Source: Nesterenkonia lacusekhoensis
Lineage (GTDB): Bacteria > Actinomycetota > Actinomycetes > Actinomycetales > Micrococcaceae
Length of the DNA stretch: 64,000 nt
Direction of reading: 5' to 3'
Assembly (NCBI RefSeq): GCF_017876395.1
Contig: NZ_JAGINX010000001.1
Span: 682,001 to 746,000 of the forward strand
Position numbers and translations under genes: made by a program. Below, in pieces: positions 52,885 through 62,069 of this stretch. The notes beneath the pieces were generated by a model. That model was given only the letters and a program-made list of their open reading frames with translations. It searched no databases and had not been told where the DNA came from. How positions within the stretch are numbered: the stretch's first letter is position 1; each line of letters opens with the position of its first letter.

Positions 52885-53871
52885 ATGCCTCATAGCAACG
52901 CAGCTCTCACACCCCGGCATCGGTTGAAGGTCGCCCGTCTCGTCGTCGAGGAGAGGTGGCCGATCAGCGAGGTCGCCGCCCGGTTCCAGGTGTCTTGGCC
53001 GACGGTGAAACGGTGGGTCGACCGCTATCTCGCGGGCGAATCAATGGAAGACCGGTCGTCACGCCCCCAGACGTCCCCCAATAAGACGTCCAGGGCAGTG
53101 ACGAAGCGGTGCATCAGCCTGCGAATGCGGCTGCGAGAAGGGCCCGTTCAGCTCGCAGCCCGGCTCGGCATCGCACCGTCGACAGTCCACCGCATTCTGT
53201 GTAGCGCCCGGCTCCATCGGCTCTCGTACATCGACCGCGCGACCAGTGAACCAATCCGACGCTACGAGCACTCCCACCCTGGCTCGTTGGTGCACGTGGA
53301 CGTCAAGAAGATTGGAAACATCCCCGACGGCGGCGGCTGGCGCTACGTCGGCCGCCGACAAGGCGAGAAGAACCGTGCCGCCACGCCGGGGAAGCCACGT
53401 AACCAGTATGGCGGCCCGATTCTCGGCTACGCGTTCGTGCACACGGTCATCGACGACCACTCCCGCGTTGCGTACACAGAGGTCCACGACGACGAGACCG
53501 CCATCACCGCCGTCGCCGTCCTGCACCGCGCCGTCGACTGGTTCGCCGGCCGCGGCGTCTCCATCGAGCGCCTGCTGTCGGACAATGGCGGCGCGTACCG
53601 ATCACACCTGTGGCGCGACACCTGCGAGGCCCTGTCGATCACGCCGAAGCGGACGCGCCCGTACCGGCCGCAGACCAACGGCAAGGTAGAGCGCTTCCAT
53701 CGGACTATGGCAGACGGGTGGGCCTACGCCCGCTGCTATACCAGCGAGCAGGAACGCCGCGACGCCCTCGCCGGTTGGCTCCACCAGTACAACCAGCACC
53801 GCCCACACACAGCGTGCGGCAACCAGCCGCCCTTCTCACGATTGATCAACGTCCCCGGTCAGTACAGCTAG
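52885..53871 (+). CDS. IS481 family transposase
   Basis: A 328-residue DDE transposase: helix-turn-helix RFQVSWPTVKRWVDRYLAGE, first Asp in LVHVDVKKIG, second in LLSDNGGAYRS, Glu in TNGKVERFHRTMADGWAY. Complete. The element's ends were not determined. Confidence 0.92.
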   Translation: MPHSNAALTPRHRLKVARLVVEERWPISEVAARFQVSWPTVKRWVDRYLAGESMEDRSSRPQTSPNKTSRAVTKRCISLRMRLREGPVQLAARLGIAPSTVHRILCSARLHRLSYIDRATSEPIRRYEHSHPGSLVHVDVKKIGNIPDGGGWRYVGRRQGEKNRAATPGKPRNQYGGPILGYAFVHTVIDDHSRVAYTEVHDDETAITAVAVLHRAVDWFAGRGVSIERLLSDNGGAYRSHLWRDTCEALSITPKRTRPYRPQTNGKVERFHRTMADGWAYARCYTSEQERRDALAGWLHQYNQHRPHTACGNQPPFSRLINVPGQYS

Positions 53872-53997
53872 GGATGGACGGACCGGTGATAGATGCATCG
53901 CAACAGCCATACCCGGACATTACTCACGCGTGATTCGGGACGTCTATCGGACAGATAGCAACGTCATCGTTGACCAGTACTCAACGTTTTCGGGAGC

Positions 53998-54894
53998 TTA
54001 CTCCGAGGCGGCCTGCGCGTCGAGCGCCTCTGCCATGGCTGTGACTATGGGGCCGCCTTCTGCTCCGGCTCGGGTGGCGAGGATCAGCTGCCGGGCCGGT
54101 GCTGGATCGCCATCTAGTGGCATCCTGATTGCGCCGGTGTTCGGCAGCGGGGCGAAGCGTGAGGTGAGACTCACTGCCCCGGTTGCTTGGACCAGCATTC
54201 CGACGGTGGACCATTCCCGGGCGTAATGAACCGTTGATGGGGTGAAGCCTGCTGATTGGCAGGCGGTGAGCACTTCATGATGTCCGGCCTGCCCTGGGGC
54301 AGGGATAATCCACGACTCTTCGGCGAGATCCCTCAGCGCAAGAGTCGATTTGTCTGCAAGCCGGTGGCATGAAGGCAGCAGAGCGTCAATGGGTTCTCTG
54401 GCCAACTCGCGCTGATCGAAGCGGGGGTCGTTGCGATGCGGCACTCCTTCTTCGACGGCGGCTAGGCAAATATCGGCCTCTGTCGTGATCAGCCGGTGGA
54501 AGCTCTGCGGGGGCTGGTCTTCGATGATCCGCAACTCAACTCCTGGGTGCTCATCTTCTAGAGATCGGAGGGCCGGGGCTACCAGGGACGTCACCGCAGA
54601 GGGGTGAGCGACTACGGTGACCAGCCCACTTAGACCTTCAGCGGCCACAAGCGCGGTACGGGTTTCTTCCCATCTGTGGTGGGTGGCATCGGCGTAGTCC
54701 ACCAGGGTTCGGCCTGCCGGGGTGAGCTTCACCCGGCGGCCTTCAGGTTCAAGCAGCTCCACGCCGAGTTCTTTGGCCAGTTCTTGCAGCTGACGGGAGA
54801 CCCCTGAGGGGCTGCGGTACAGAGCATGGGCAGCAGCGGTAACCGTGCCGACGTGAGCGACCATGCGCAAAAGTTCCACCCTGCGATCCAACAT
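53998..54894 (-). CDS. LysR family regulator
   Basis: About 298 residues. MLDRRVELLRMVAHVGTVTAAAHALYRSPSGVSRQLQELAKEL is the winged helix; the substrate domain follows (GLVTVVAHPSAVTSLVAPAL onward). The frame extends 7 residues upstream to 54915. It is divergent from the EamA exporter and likely controls it. Confidence 0.88.
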   Translation of the reverse strand: MLDRRVELLRMVAHVGTVTAAAHALYRSPSGVSRQLQELAKELGVELLEPEGRRVKLTPAGRTLVDYADATHHRWEETRTALVAAEGLSGLVTVVAHPSAVTSLVAPALRSLEDEHPGVELRIIEDQPPQSFHRLITTEADICLAAVEEGVPHRNDPRFDQRELAREPIDALLPSCHRLADKSTLALRDLAEESWIIPAPGQAGHHEVLTACQSAGFTPSTVHYAREWSTVGMLVQATGAVSLTSRFAPLPNTGAIRMPLDGDPAPARQLILATRAGAEGGPIVTAMAEALDAQAASE

Positions 54895-55012
54895 GCACTC
54901 AAAGTACATGGTCATTGTGCATAAGTGGAACTAGACCTCAACGCTTGGGTGCAGGGAGGATGGCCAGACCTGATAGAAGAGGCCAGCGAGATGAGAAAAA
55001 GGGGGGGGTGCC

Positions 55013-55891
55013 GTGGGTGAGCTCTTAGGGGTGTTCGCTGCGATCATGTTCGGCACCTCTCACTTTTTCAATGGGGTGCTCTCTCGTCGTATCCCCGCGA
55101 TGAGTGTTGCCGTCTACTCACAAGCAGGCGGCGCAATGTTCTTCTTGGGGTGGGCGCTGAGCATCTTCTGGACCCAGGGAGAACTGGAGCCGATGGGTGA
55201 CCAGGACTTTGGATGGGCGGTGCTCTCCGGGATTGGTGCAGGAATAGGAGTCGCAGCCCTTTATGAGGGAATGCGCAAGCACAGCATCTCCCTGGTGGTC
55301 CCAGTGACCAGCATCGTCTCAGTCGCGGTCCCCTTTATTCTCTCCATCACCGTCCTGGGGGAACCGTTGCAACTGCATACCGCCGCAGCAGGAGTGATGT
55401 TGCTACCGGTGATCTGGCTGCTCAGCCGACCCAGCAAGCAGACATCACATCCGAATGCCTCTGTCCGGGAGTCACGGAGGGATCTCTTCGCAGTCTCCTA
55501 CGGCCTCATTGCCGGGGCCGGGTACGCCACCCAGCTTTTCGCCCTGAGCCAGATCACCTCCAGCACGCCAGCAGAGCCACTGCTGACAGGACAGCTGGTC
55601 AGCCTCCTGCCCCTGCTGACCCTGGCATGGCTGCGAAACAGCACCCTGCAACCGAAGAAAGCGACCCTCCAAGCCGCCACCGTCGGACTCGCCGCAGCAC
55701 TGGCCATGGCCTTCTACCTCTACGCCACCCGGCACGCCCTGCTGGGACCGGTGATGATCGCTATCGCCCTCTACCCGGCTATACCTGTCTTGCTGGCTCT
55801 TCTGGTGCTCAAAGAACGTCTCAGCCGAGCCCAAGCCCTCGGACTAGGCGTCGCCGCCATAGTCGTGCCAATCGTCAGCCTGGCGAACTAG
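55013..55891 (+). CDS. EamA/DMT family transporter
   Basis: A 292-residue protein with ten helices in two EamA halves: FAAIMFGTSHFFNGVLSRRIP and, in the second, SYGLIAGAGYATQLFALSQI, ending VLLALLVLKERLSRAQALGL. Exporters of amino acids or metabolites belong here. GTG start after a purine-rich GGGGGGGG stretch. Confidence 0.88.
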   Translation: MGELLGVFAAIMFGTSHFFNGVLSRRIPAMSVAVYSQAGGAMFFLGWALSIFWTQGELEPMGDQDFGWAVLSGIGAGIGVAALYEGMRKHSISLVVPVTSIVSVAVPFILSITVLGEPLQLHTAAAGVMLLPVIWLLSRPSKQTSHPNASVRESRRDLFAVSYGLIAGAGYATQLFALSQITSSTPAEPLLTGQLVSLLPLLTLAWLRNSTLQPKKATLQAATVGLAAALAMAFYLYATRHALLGPVMIAIALYPAIPVLLALLVLKERLSRAQALGLGVAAIVVPIVSLAN

Positions 55892-56055
55892 CAACCAGCC
55901 ATGACATTGGTAGCTACCCAGGAAGCGCTCTCGACAGGAGTCAGCGAAGTGTTCAGAAATGTTACATATAAGTTCATATCCTCAATCGGATCAGTGAGCG
56001 CCCCTTTAGGGTGGGGTGCCGTAAGCGCAGTCACAAGAGGAGCGAGGTGACACCC

Positions 56056-56181
56056 GTGAGTCAAGACACACGACTGGACAGGTACGAAGCTTTCATCCGG
56101 GAACAGTATCTGCCTGGCCTCGGGAAGTTTGATGAGTACTCACTTGAAAGCGTGAGTCCCACACTCATCTCCAAGTTTCGC
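56056..56181 (+). CDS. Hypothetical short gene cut by an insertion sequence
   Basis: GTG at 56056 after GAGGAGCGAGGTG starts a frame reading SQDTRLDRYEAFIREQYLPG, then GLGKFDEYSLESVSPTLISK. It runs into the left end of IS-B at 56182, so the product is truncated or altered at the C-terminus. Not recognised. Confidence 0.4.
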
Positions 56182-56251
56182 GGGGCTGATGCAGGGATAG
56201 GTGACATCTGATGTTTAGCACCGCTGGTGCTGGGCAGGAGAGGATGTCCCT

Positions 56252-56560
56252 ATGGCAGGAAAGTACCCGGAGGAGTTCCGGGAGGATGTTGTCGCGGTCG
56301 CGAAGAACCGCGAGGCCGGTGTGAGCCTGAAGCAGATCGCTGCTGATTTCGGGATCAGCTACGCGACCCTGACGAACTGGATGCGCCAGGACGCCACCGA
56401 TGCCGGTGAACGCGAAGGCCGCACCAGTGATCAGAAGGACGAGCTGCGTGAGCTGCGCCGGCGTAACCGGCTGTTAGAGCAGGAGAACCTGGTGCTGCGC
56501 CGGGCCGCAGCGTATCTCTCGCAGGCGAATCTGCCGTCAAAAGGCTCTACCCGCTCGTAG
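56252..56560 (+). CDS. IS3-family OrfA (IS-B)
   Basis: A 102-residue protein: MAGKYPEEFREDVVAVAKNR, helix-turn-helix KQIAADFGISYATLTNWMRQ, then a coiled segment ELRELRRRNRLLEQENLVLR. OrfB is in the -1 frame from about 56530. Confidence 0.9.
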   Translation: MAGKYPEEFREDVVAVAKNREAGVSLKQIAADFGISYATLTNWMRQDATDAGEREGRTSDQKDELRELRRRNRLLEQENLVLRRAAAYLSQANLPSKGSTRS

Positions 56561-56589
56561 GCGATCTCGCCGCCACCGATGGTGTCCCT

Positions 56590-57138
56590 GTGGCGGTGAC
56601 GTGCCGGGTATTGAAGATCGCTCGCCAGCCCTACTACCGGTGGCTGGCCAACCCCGTGACGGATCAAGAGTGGGACGAGGCCCACCGACTGAACGCGCTG
56701 GTCGATGCTCACCGGGAGGATCCTGAGTTCGGATACCGCTACCTCGCCGATGAGGCCGAAGAAGCCGGATATCGGATGGCCGCCAGGACCGCCTGGCGGC
56801 TGTGCAACGCCCAGGGCGTGGCTTCGGTGATCAGCCGCAAGCGGCGGGGCAAAGGCACCCGCCCGGGCCCACCGGTCCATGACGACCGGGTGCAGCGGAA
56901 CTTCCATGCTGATGCCCCGAACCAGGTCTGGCTGACCGATATCACCGAGCACCACACTTCTGAGGGCAAGCTGTATCTGTGCGCGATCAAGGATGTCTGC
57001 TCACGCCGGATCGTCGGTTACGCGATTGACTCGCGGATGAAGTCCTCACTGGCGGTGCGGGCGATCAACAACGCGGTGGTCCGCCGCGGGGCCGCCAATG
57101 TGGCCGGATGCGTACTTCACTCGGACCGAGGGTCGCAA
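56590..57138 (+). pseudogene. IS3-family OrfB (IS-B), 5' part
   Basis: Holds the first Asp (NQVWLTDITEHHTSEGKLYL) and second Asp (VLHSDRGSQ) of the DDE triad, and stops at the IS30 insertion. The missing rest is at 58591-58831 and 60080-60132. Confidence 0.88.
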
Positions 57139-58590
57139 GCCGTATTCAACTGGTCGTCGCAACACCTTGATCGTGGAGGTGTGCAATGGGAAGACCATCA
57201 GCATGGGTGCGGCAGTTCACAGGCCGTTCAGCAATGAAGTCGCCGGGGGCTCCGTCTCATCGTCAGGAGGTCGAACGAGAGTTCTGGAAGCACATCGCCA
57301 CCGGGATCACCTCTGAGAAGGCAGCAGAGGCCACTGGTGTGTCTCAAGCCGTTGGTGCTCGATGGTTCCGCAATCGTGGTGGTATGCCGCTGTTTATGTC
57401 CTCGAAGGTCTCTTCTCGGTACCTTTCCTTCCAAGAGCGTGAGGAGATCGCTCTGCTGCGAGCCCAAGAAATCGGTGTTCGCGAAATAGCCCGTCGTCTA
57501 GGACGGAGTCCTTCTACGATTTCACGAGAGTTACGGCGTAACGCGGCCACCCGAGGCGGGAAGTTGGACTATCGAGCCTCAGTTGCTCAATGGAAGTCGG
57601 AGGTCTTCGCTCAGCGGCCCAAGACTGCAAAGCTGGTGAGTAATCCCAGGTTGGGGGCCTACGTTCAGGACCGACTGGCGGGAAAAGTCACCGCTGCTGA
57701 CGGACAGGTGATTGATGGGCCTGATGAGGCTGTGTGGAAGGGTAGAAATAAGCCTCATCGCGGGGATCGCCGATGGGTGAAAGGCTGGAGTCCTGAGCAG
57801 ATCTCCCATCGGCTGAAGGTTGACTTCCCTGAGGATGAGTCCATGCGGATCTCGCACGAAGCTATCTACCAGGCTCTCTACATTCAGGGCCGTGGTGCTC
57901 TGAAGCGTGAATTGGTGACCTGCTTGCGCACCGGCCGCGCCCTTCGGGTCCCGCGTGCCCGAGCGCAGGCGAAATCATGGGCCCATGTCGATGAAAAGGT
58001 CATGATCAGCCAACGGCCCGCCGAGGTCGAAGACCGAGCCGTGCCAGGCCATTGGGAAGGTGACCTGATCATTGGACTCAATCGCTCGGCAGTCGGCACG
58101 CTGGTCGAGCGCACCACACGGTTCACCATGCTTGTCCATCTGCCTCGCGAACAAGGCTACGGTACCCTCCCACGGAAGAAGAACGGTCCTCCTTTAGCCG
58201 GGTACGGGGCAGTGACCATGAAAAACGCGTTGTCGAAGACTGTTGCGGAACTGCCCGAGCATCTGCGGAAGTCACTCACCTGGGATCGAGGCAAAGAGCT
58301 CTCAGCTCATTCTCAGTTCACCGTCGAATCTGGAGTACCAGTCTATTTCGCAGACCCACGTAGCCCCTGGCAACGCGGCACGAACGAGAACACCAATGGG
58401 CTGCTACGGCAATACTTCCCCAAAGGCACCGATCTCTCACGATGGGGCGCTGAAGAAGTCGCAGCCATCGCTCACACCCTCAACACCAGGCCGCGAAAGA
58501 CCCTGGGATGGAGAACCCCAGCTGAAGCGTTCGAAGATTATCTAGAATCAGTACAACAACCGAGTGTTGCTACCACCGATTGAATTCACC
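57139..58590 (+). mobile_element. IS30-family insertion sequence, copy 2 (1452 bp)
   Basis: Left end GCCGTATTCAACTGGTCGTC; the right end is a diverged inverse copy. Flanked by the 3-bp duplication CAA (57136-57138 and 58591-58593). Same length as copy 1 but clearly diverged in sequence. Confidence 0.88.
57186..58583 (+). CDS. IS30 family transposase (copy 2)
   Basis: A 465-residue relative of the copy 1 enzyme with the same motifs (VREIARRLGRSPSTISRELR, GHWEGDLIIGLNRSAVGTLV, LTWDRGKELSAHSQF, SPWQRGTNENTNGLLRQYF). It has many substitutions against copy 1, so the two arrived separately. Confidence 0.95.
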   Translation: MGRPSAWVRQFTGRSAMKSPGAPSHRQEVEREFWKHIATGITSEKAAEATGVSQAVGARWFRNRGGMPLFMSSKVSSRYLSFQEREEIALLRAQEIGVREIARRLGRSPSTISRELRRNAATRGGKLDYRASVAQWKSEVFAQRPKTAKLVSNPRLGAYVQDRLAGKVTAADGQVIDGPDEAVWKGRNKPHRGDRRWVKGWSPEQISHRLKVDFPEDESMRISHEAIYQALYIQGRGALKRELVTCLRTGRALRVPRARAQAKSWAHVDEKVMISQRPAEVEDRAVPGHWEGDLIIGLNRSAVGTLVERTTRFTMLVHLPREQGYGTLPRKKNGPPLAGYGAVTMKNALSKTVAELPEHLRKSLTWDRGKELSAHSQFTVESGVPVYFADPRSPWQRGTNENTNGLLRQYFPKGTDLSRWGAEEVAAIAHTLNTRPRKTLGWRTPAEAFEDYLESVQQPSVATTD

Positions 58591-58831
58591 CAATTTCGAG
58601 CGAAGAAAGTCACCCGAGTGTTGGAGCAGCACGGGCTGATCGGCTCTATGGGCCGAGTCGGTGCTGCCGGGGATAACGCAGCGATGGAGTCCTTCTACTC
58701 ACTGCTGCAGAACAATGTCCTGGACCGTGAGGTCTGGGCGACCCGTCAGCAGCTGCGGATGAAGATCGTCACCTGGATCGAGAAGACCTATCACCGAAGG
58801 AGGAAGCAGCAGGAGCTGGGGCGGATGACCC
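58591..58831 (+). pseudogene. IS3-family OrfB (IS-B), middle part
   Basis: QFRAKKVTRVLEQHG to GRMT, with the catalytic Glu in NAAMESFYSLLQ. Nearly the same as the fragment at 43546-43871. The last 17 codons follow the nested element, at 60080-60132. Confidence 0.88.
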
Positions 58832-58880
58832 TGGGTTGCCCCCGGAAGTAGGTCCACGCGTTATGCGGGCCGCGGTTTCT

Positions 58881-59855
58881 TCAATGGGTACAGATTTCAG
58901 CATACTCAGCCGGGCTGCGGTACCCGAGCGCTGAGTGGCGCCGGATGGTGTTGTATTCCTTCTTCCAATCCGTGATGATCACCCGAGCATGGGTCAAAGA
59001 CCAGAAGCTGGTGATGTTCAGGCACTCATCCCGGATCCTGCTGTTGAAGGACTCCACGTACCCATTGCGCCACGGCGCACCCGGCGGGATGTAGTGGATC
59101 CCCGTGACCTCCCCGGCCCAGTCGGCCATCGCGTGGCAGATCAGCTCCGGGCCGTTGTCACACCGTAGGACCTCTGGAAGCCCCCGGTCAGCGGCGATAG
59201 CGTCGAGGTGGGCGGTGAGGTCATCACCGGTGATGCTGCGGGCCACGATCCCGCCCAGGCATTCGCGAGTGTGCTCATCGACGATCGAGGCGATCTTGAT
59301 CGCCCGGCCCGTCTCATCGGCGTCGAATTGGAAGTCCACCGCCCACACCACATTCGGCGCGTCCGCCTGCGGGGCTTCCGCGGTGGAGGACCCCACGCGT
59401 TTGCGTCGACGTCTCACCGGAACCCGCAGGCCCTCTTCACGCCAGAGCCGCTGGACCTTCTTATGGTTGACCGCCCAGCCCTCGGCTCGGGCATCATGAT
59501 AGGCCCGCCGGTAGCCCCAGCGCGGGTGGTCCTTTGCATAAGCCCGTAGCCAGGCCCGCAGCCCAGCATCAGGATCACCAGCGTTCTCAGACTTCAGTGC
59601 CCGGCGGAAGGCGGATCGGGCAAGCCCGGCCAGCGCGGTGGCTCTGCGTTCACTGATGCCCATGGTGGCCATCAGGTGTCGCGCAGCTGCTCGGCGCCGG
59701 TCCGGGCTTAGAAGTTTCCCTCCGCCAGCTCCTTCAGCGCGGCCTTCTCCAGCTCCGCCTCGGCCAGGAGCTTCTTGAGCCGGTCGTTTTGCTTCTGAAG
59801 TTCCTTCAGCCGTTTGGCGTCTTCGGCTTTGAGCCCGCCGTATTGGTTCTTCCAC
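58881..59855 (-). CDS. IS407-like transposase OrfB, copy 2
   Basis: Its protein is identical to OrfB of copy 1 as far as read, so this transposition is recent. Confidence 0.92.
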   Translation of the reverse strand: MEEPIRRAQSRRRQTAEGTSEAKRPAQEAPGRGGAGEGRAEGAGGGKLLSPDRRRAAARHLMATMGISERRATALAGLARSAFRRALKSENAGDPDAGLRAWLRAYAKDHPRWGYRRAYHDARAEGWAVNHKKVQRLWREEGLRVPVRRRRKRVGSSTAEAPQADAPNVVWAVDFQFDADETGRAIKIASIVDEHTRECLGGIVARSITGDDLTAHLDAIAADRGLPEVLRCDNGPELICHAMADWAGEVTGIHYIPPGAPWRNGYVESFNSRIRDECLNITSFWSLTHARVIITDWKKEYNTIRRHSALGYRSPAEYAEICTH

Positions 59856-59992
59856 CGGTAGTAGGTGGCCTCGGTGACTCCCAGTTCGCGGGCGGTGGCG
59901 GCGACGTCGTGGCCTTCTGCCTGGAGCTTCTCAGCGTCTTGGAGCTTCCGGATGATCTGTTCCGGGGTATGGCGTCTTCTCTTGCTTGTCAT
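59708..59992 (-). CDS. IS407-like transposase OrfA, copy 2
   Basis: Its protein is identical to OrfA of copy 1. It overlaps OrfB in the -1 frame. Confidence 0.92.
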   Translation of the reverse strand: MTSKRRRHTPEQIIRKLQDAEKLQAEGHDVAATARELGVTEATYYRWKNQYGGLKAEDAKRLKELQKQNDRLKKLLAEAELEKAALKELAEGNF

Positions 59993-60264
59993 GGTCACAC
60001 CAGTTTTCCTGCCCGGAGCGTCGGGCGCTAGTGCGACTCTCATAACTCGTGGACCGAAATTAGGGGGTCATGCCAACCCCAGTACAGTTTGAAGCCCACC
60101 TACTGGAACAAGCCGTCGCCCTGGCGGCCTAAGAGCGAACTGTCACCTGTTCCTGCATCAGCCCCGTGGTCATAGTTCAATCCTCCTTGAACGGATAGGA
60201 CGGAACTGTCGCGCGTCAGACTTAGTGGCAGGGCCGTTATGTAGGTCCTGAAGGAGAGTCAGTC

Positions 60265-60582
60265 ATGGGTAGACCACCCTCGATTCCGGCGGAGAAGAAG
60301 ACCCGGATAGTGCTGAGCGTGCTGGCCGGCGAGATGTCCATCGCCGAAGCGGCACGCAAGGAGAAAGTCAGTGAGCAGTCCATCGGACGGTGGAAGGCCG
60401 AGTTCCTGGAAGCCGGCAAGACCGCCCTGGTGGCCGGCAGGTCCGGACCATCCTCCCGAGAGGAACAGCTGGAGGCCGAGGTCGCCGAGCTGACCCAGGC
60501 CTTGGGCGAGGCACACCTGGAAGCCAGGGTGTGGAAGAAGTCCGCGGAGGGCCGGCTGGGCCCTTCGAGGACCTCGAGGTGA
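60265..60582 (+). CDS. IS3-family OrfA (IS-D)
   Basis: A 105-residue protein: MGRPPSIPAEKKTRIVLSVL, helix-turn-helix AEAARKEKVSEQSIGRWKAEF, then a coiled Glu-rich end (EEQLEAEVAELTQALGEAHL). Confidence 0.85.
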   Translation: MGRPPSIPAEKKTRIVLSVLAGEMSIAEAARKEKVSEQSIGRWKAEFLEAGKTALVAGRSGPSSREEQLEAEVAELTQALGEAHLEARVWKKSAEGRLGPSRTSR

Positions 60583-61529
60583 TCCGCGTGGAAGCGGGCA
60601 TGTCGACCGCGAGGTTCTGCCAGCTCTTCGACATGCCCGAGCGGACCTGGCGCCGCTGGCAGGCCAAGGCCCGCACCGGGACGGCGGTGAAGGGACCGTG
60701 GCCGCAACCGGGACGGCAGGCTGCCAGGGAACTGGTGGTCAAGCACGCGCTGGCCCATCCGGCGTGGGGGCATCGGAAGATCTGGGCAATGGTCCGCCAC
60801 GACGGGCATGTGGTTTCCGAGGCGACCGTGCTGCGAATCCTGCGCGACGAGGGGCTGATTCTGCCCGCGCAGTACCAACGGGAGCGACGGAAGCTGGCCG
60901 AGCGGCGCAAGGCCGCGTTCGCCACCGAGCCCTCAGGCCCGAACCAAGTCTGGCAGCTGGACTTCAGCGAGTTCGAGACCACCACCGGAGGGACCTGGCG
61001 GCTGGCCGGGTGCCGGGACTACTGGTCCAAGTACGAGCACCCCTTCCACGTTTCGCCCACCGGGAACCAGCACGACGCGATCGACGCGATCGAGTTGGCC
61101 CTGGCCGACTACGAGGCCATGTTCGGTCACCCGCTGGTCGAGGCCTGCCCGGTCGATCCCGAGACCGGTGAGCTGTTGCCCGTGGTGACCATCGTGACGG
61201 ACAACGGCGGGCCGTTCCGGTCCTTCCGCTTCGAGTCCTTCATCGCCGCCCACCCCGAGCTACACCACGTGCGCACCCGAGTGAAGACCCCGGGGCAGAA
61301 CGGGTCCCGTGAACGCGGCTTCGGCACGCTGAAGTACGAACGGCTCTACCTGGACGAGATCGACGACGCGATCGTGCTCGCCGAGCGGGCCGAGGACTAC
61401 CGGATCGAGTACAACGAGCTCCGGCCCCACGAGGCCATCTCATGGAACCGGCCCAAGGAGGTGCACCTGGGCCTGGCCGACCCCACCACCCCGACATTCA
61501 AAACCAAGGAAATCCTGCCAACTACTTGA
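60390..61529 (+). CDS. IS3-family OrfB (IS-D)
   Basis: DDE transposase in the -1 frame to OrfA. The independent part begins near MSTARFCQLFDMPERTWRRW (ATG 60600). Catalytic residues in WQLDFSEFET, IVTDNGGPFRS and SRERGFGTLKYERL. Intact. Confidence 0.88.
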   Translation: MEGRVPGSRQDRPGGRQVRTILPRGTAGGRGRRADPGLGRGTPGSQGVEEVRGGPAGPFEDLEVIRVEAGMSTARFCQLFDMPERTWRRWQAKARTGTAVKGPWPQPGRQAARELVVKHALAHPAWGHRKIWAMVRHDGHVVSEATVLRILRDEGLILPAQYQRERRKLAERRKAAFATEPSGPNQVWQLDFSEFETTTGGTWRLAGCRDYWSKYEHPFHVSPTGNQHDAIDAIELALADYEAMFGHPLVEACPVDPETGELLPVVTIVTDNGGPFRSFRFESFIAAHPELHHVRTRVKTPGQNGSRERGFGTLKYERLYLDEIDDAIVLAERAEDYRIEYNELRPHEAISWNRPKEVHLGLADPTTPTFKTKEILPTT

Positions 61530-61739
61530 CGCGGGACAGAACAACACCCAGTACGGTTCAGACAGTGAGGCTATGATGCCGGTCTCATGCTCTACGATCC
61601 ACCGGAGTTACGGCCGAGTCGCACGGTGAAGACCCAGTGGAGGGTTTGGCAGCACCGTGTCACTGTGAGACCGAGGTGCCAGTGGCTGGCCAGTGTCTGG
61701 AGACTGCGGGTGGCGATCTTCATTTCTACAGCTCCCTCA

Positions 61740-62060
61740 TTAGGACTTCACCAGGCGGGCGATCGCCGCGGAGGCCTCGCGGAGTTTCTGCTCGGCATCG
61801 ACGGTGTCGGTTTCGATGGCGTTGGTGACGCAGTGTTTGAGGTGGTCATCGAGCAGCCCGAGTGCGACGTTGTTCAGCGCGGAGGTGATCGCACTGATCT
61901 GAGTGAGGATGTCGACGCAGTATTTGTCCTCATCGATCATGCGGTGGATGCCCCGGGTCTGGCCCTCAACGCGCTTGAGCCGGGCGAGGTAGCGGTTCTT
62001 GTCGCTGATGTAGCCGTGGCCGGTCGCCGCCTCTTCAACGGTGGGTGCGGTGGTGGTCAT
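61740..62060 (-). CDS. csoR: CsoR family metal-sensing repressor
   Basis: A 106-residue all-helical repressor. NRYLARLKRVEGQTRGIHRMI is the DNA-contact helix; the Cu(I) ligands Cys, His, Cys are seen in DKYCVDILTQ and LLDDHLKHCV. It is the gene after copB with 9 bases between, and de-represses the pump when copper is high. Confidence 0.9.
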   Translation of the reverse strand: MTTTAPTVEEAATGHGYISDKNRYLARLKRVEGQTRGIHRMIDEDKYCVDILTQISAITSALNNVALGLLDDHLKHCVTNAIETDTVDAEQKLREASAAIARLVKS

Positions 62061-62069
62061 GGTGTGTCC

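Larger units (their letters stand above)
58832..60075 (-). mobile_element. IS407-like IS3-family element, copy 2 (1244 bp)
   Basis: Same length and ends as the copy at 48843-50086, in reverse orientation. Flanked by the direct duplication ACCC (58828-58831 and 60076-60079). It splits IS-B OrfB between GRMT and PVQF. Confidence 0.93.
56182..60165 (+). mobile_element. IS3-family element IS-B, disrupted by two nested elements
   Basis: The ends GGGGCTGATGCAGG (56182) and CCTGCATCAGCCCC (60165) are perfect inverse copies, with AGGTGACA shared a little further in. Inside lie an IS30 element (57139-58590) and an IS407-like element (58832-60075), each with a clean target duplication. Removing both restores one OrfB frame through HSDRGSQFRAKK and GRMTPVQFEA. 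Confidence 0.88.
60206..61539 (+). mobile_element. IS3-family element IS-D
   Basis: Left end near CTGTCGCGCGTCA (60206) and right end near TTGACGCGGGACAG (61539) form a short imperfect inverted repeat. It lies about 40 bases after IS-B. Boundaries are approximate. Confidence 0.7.
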
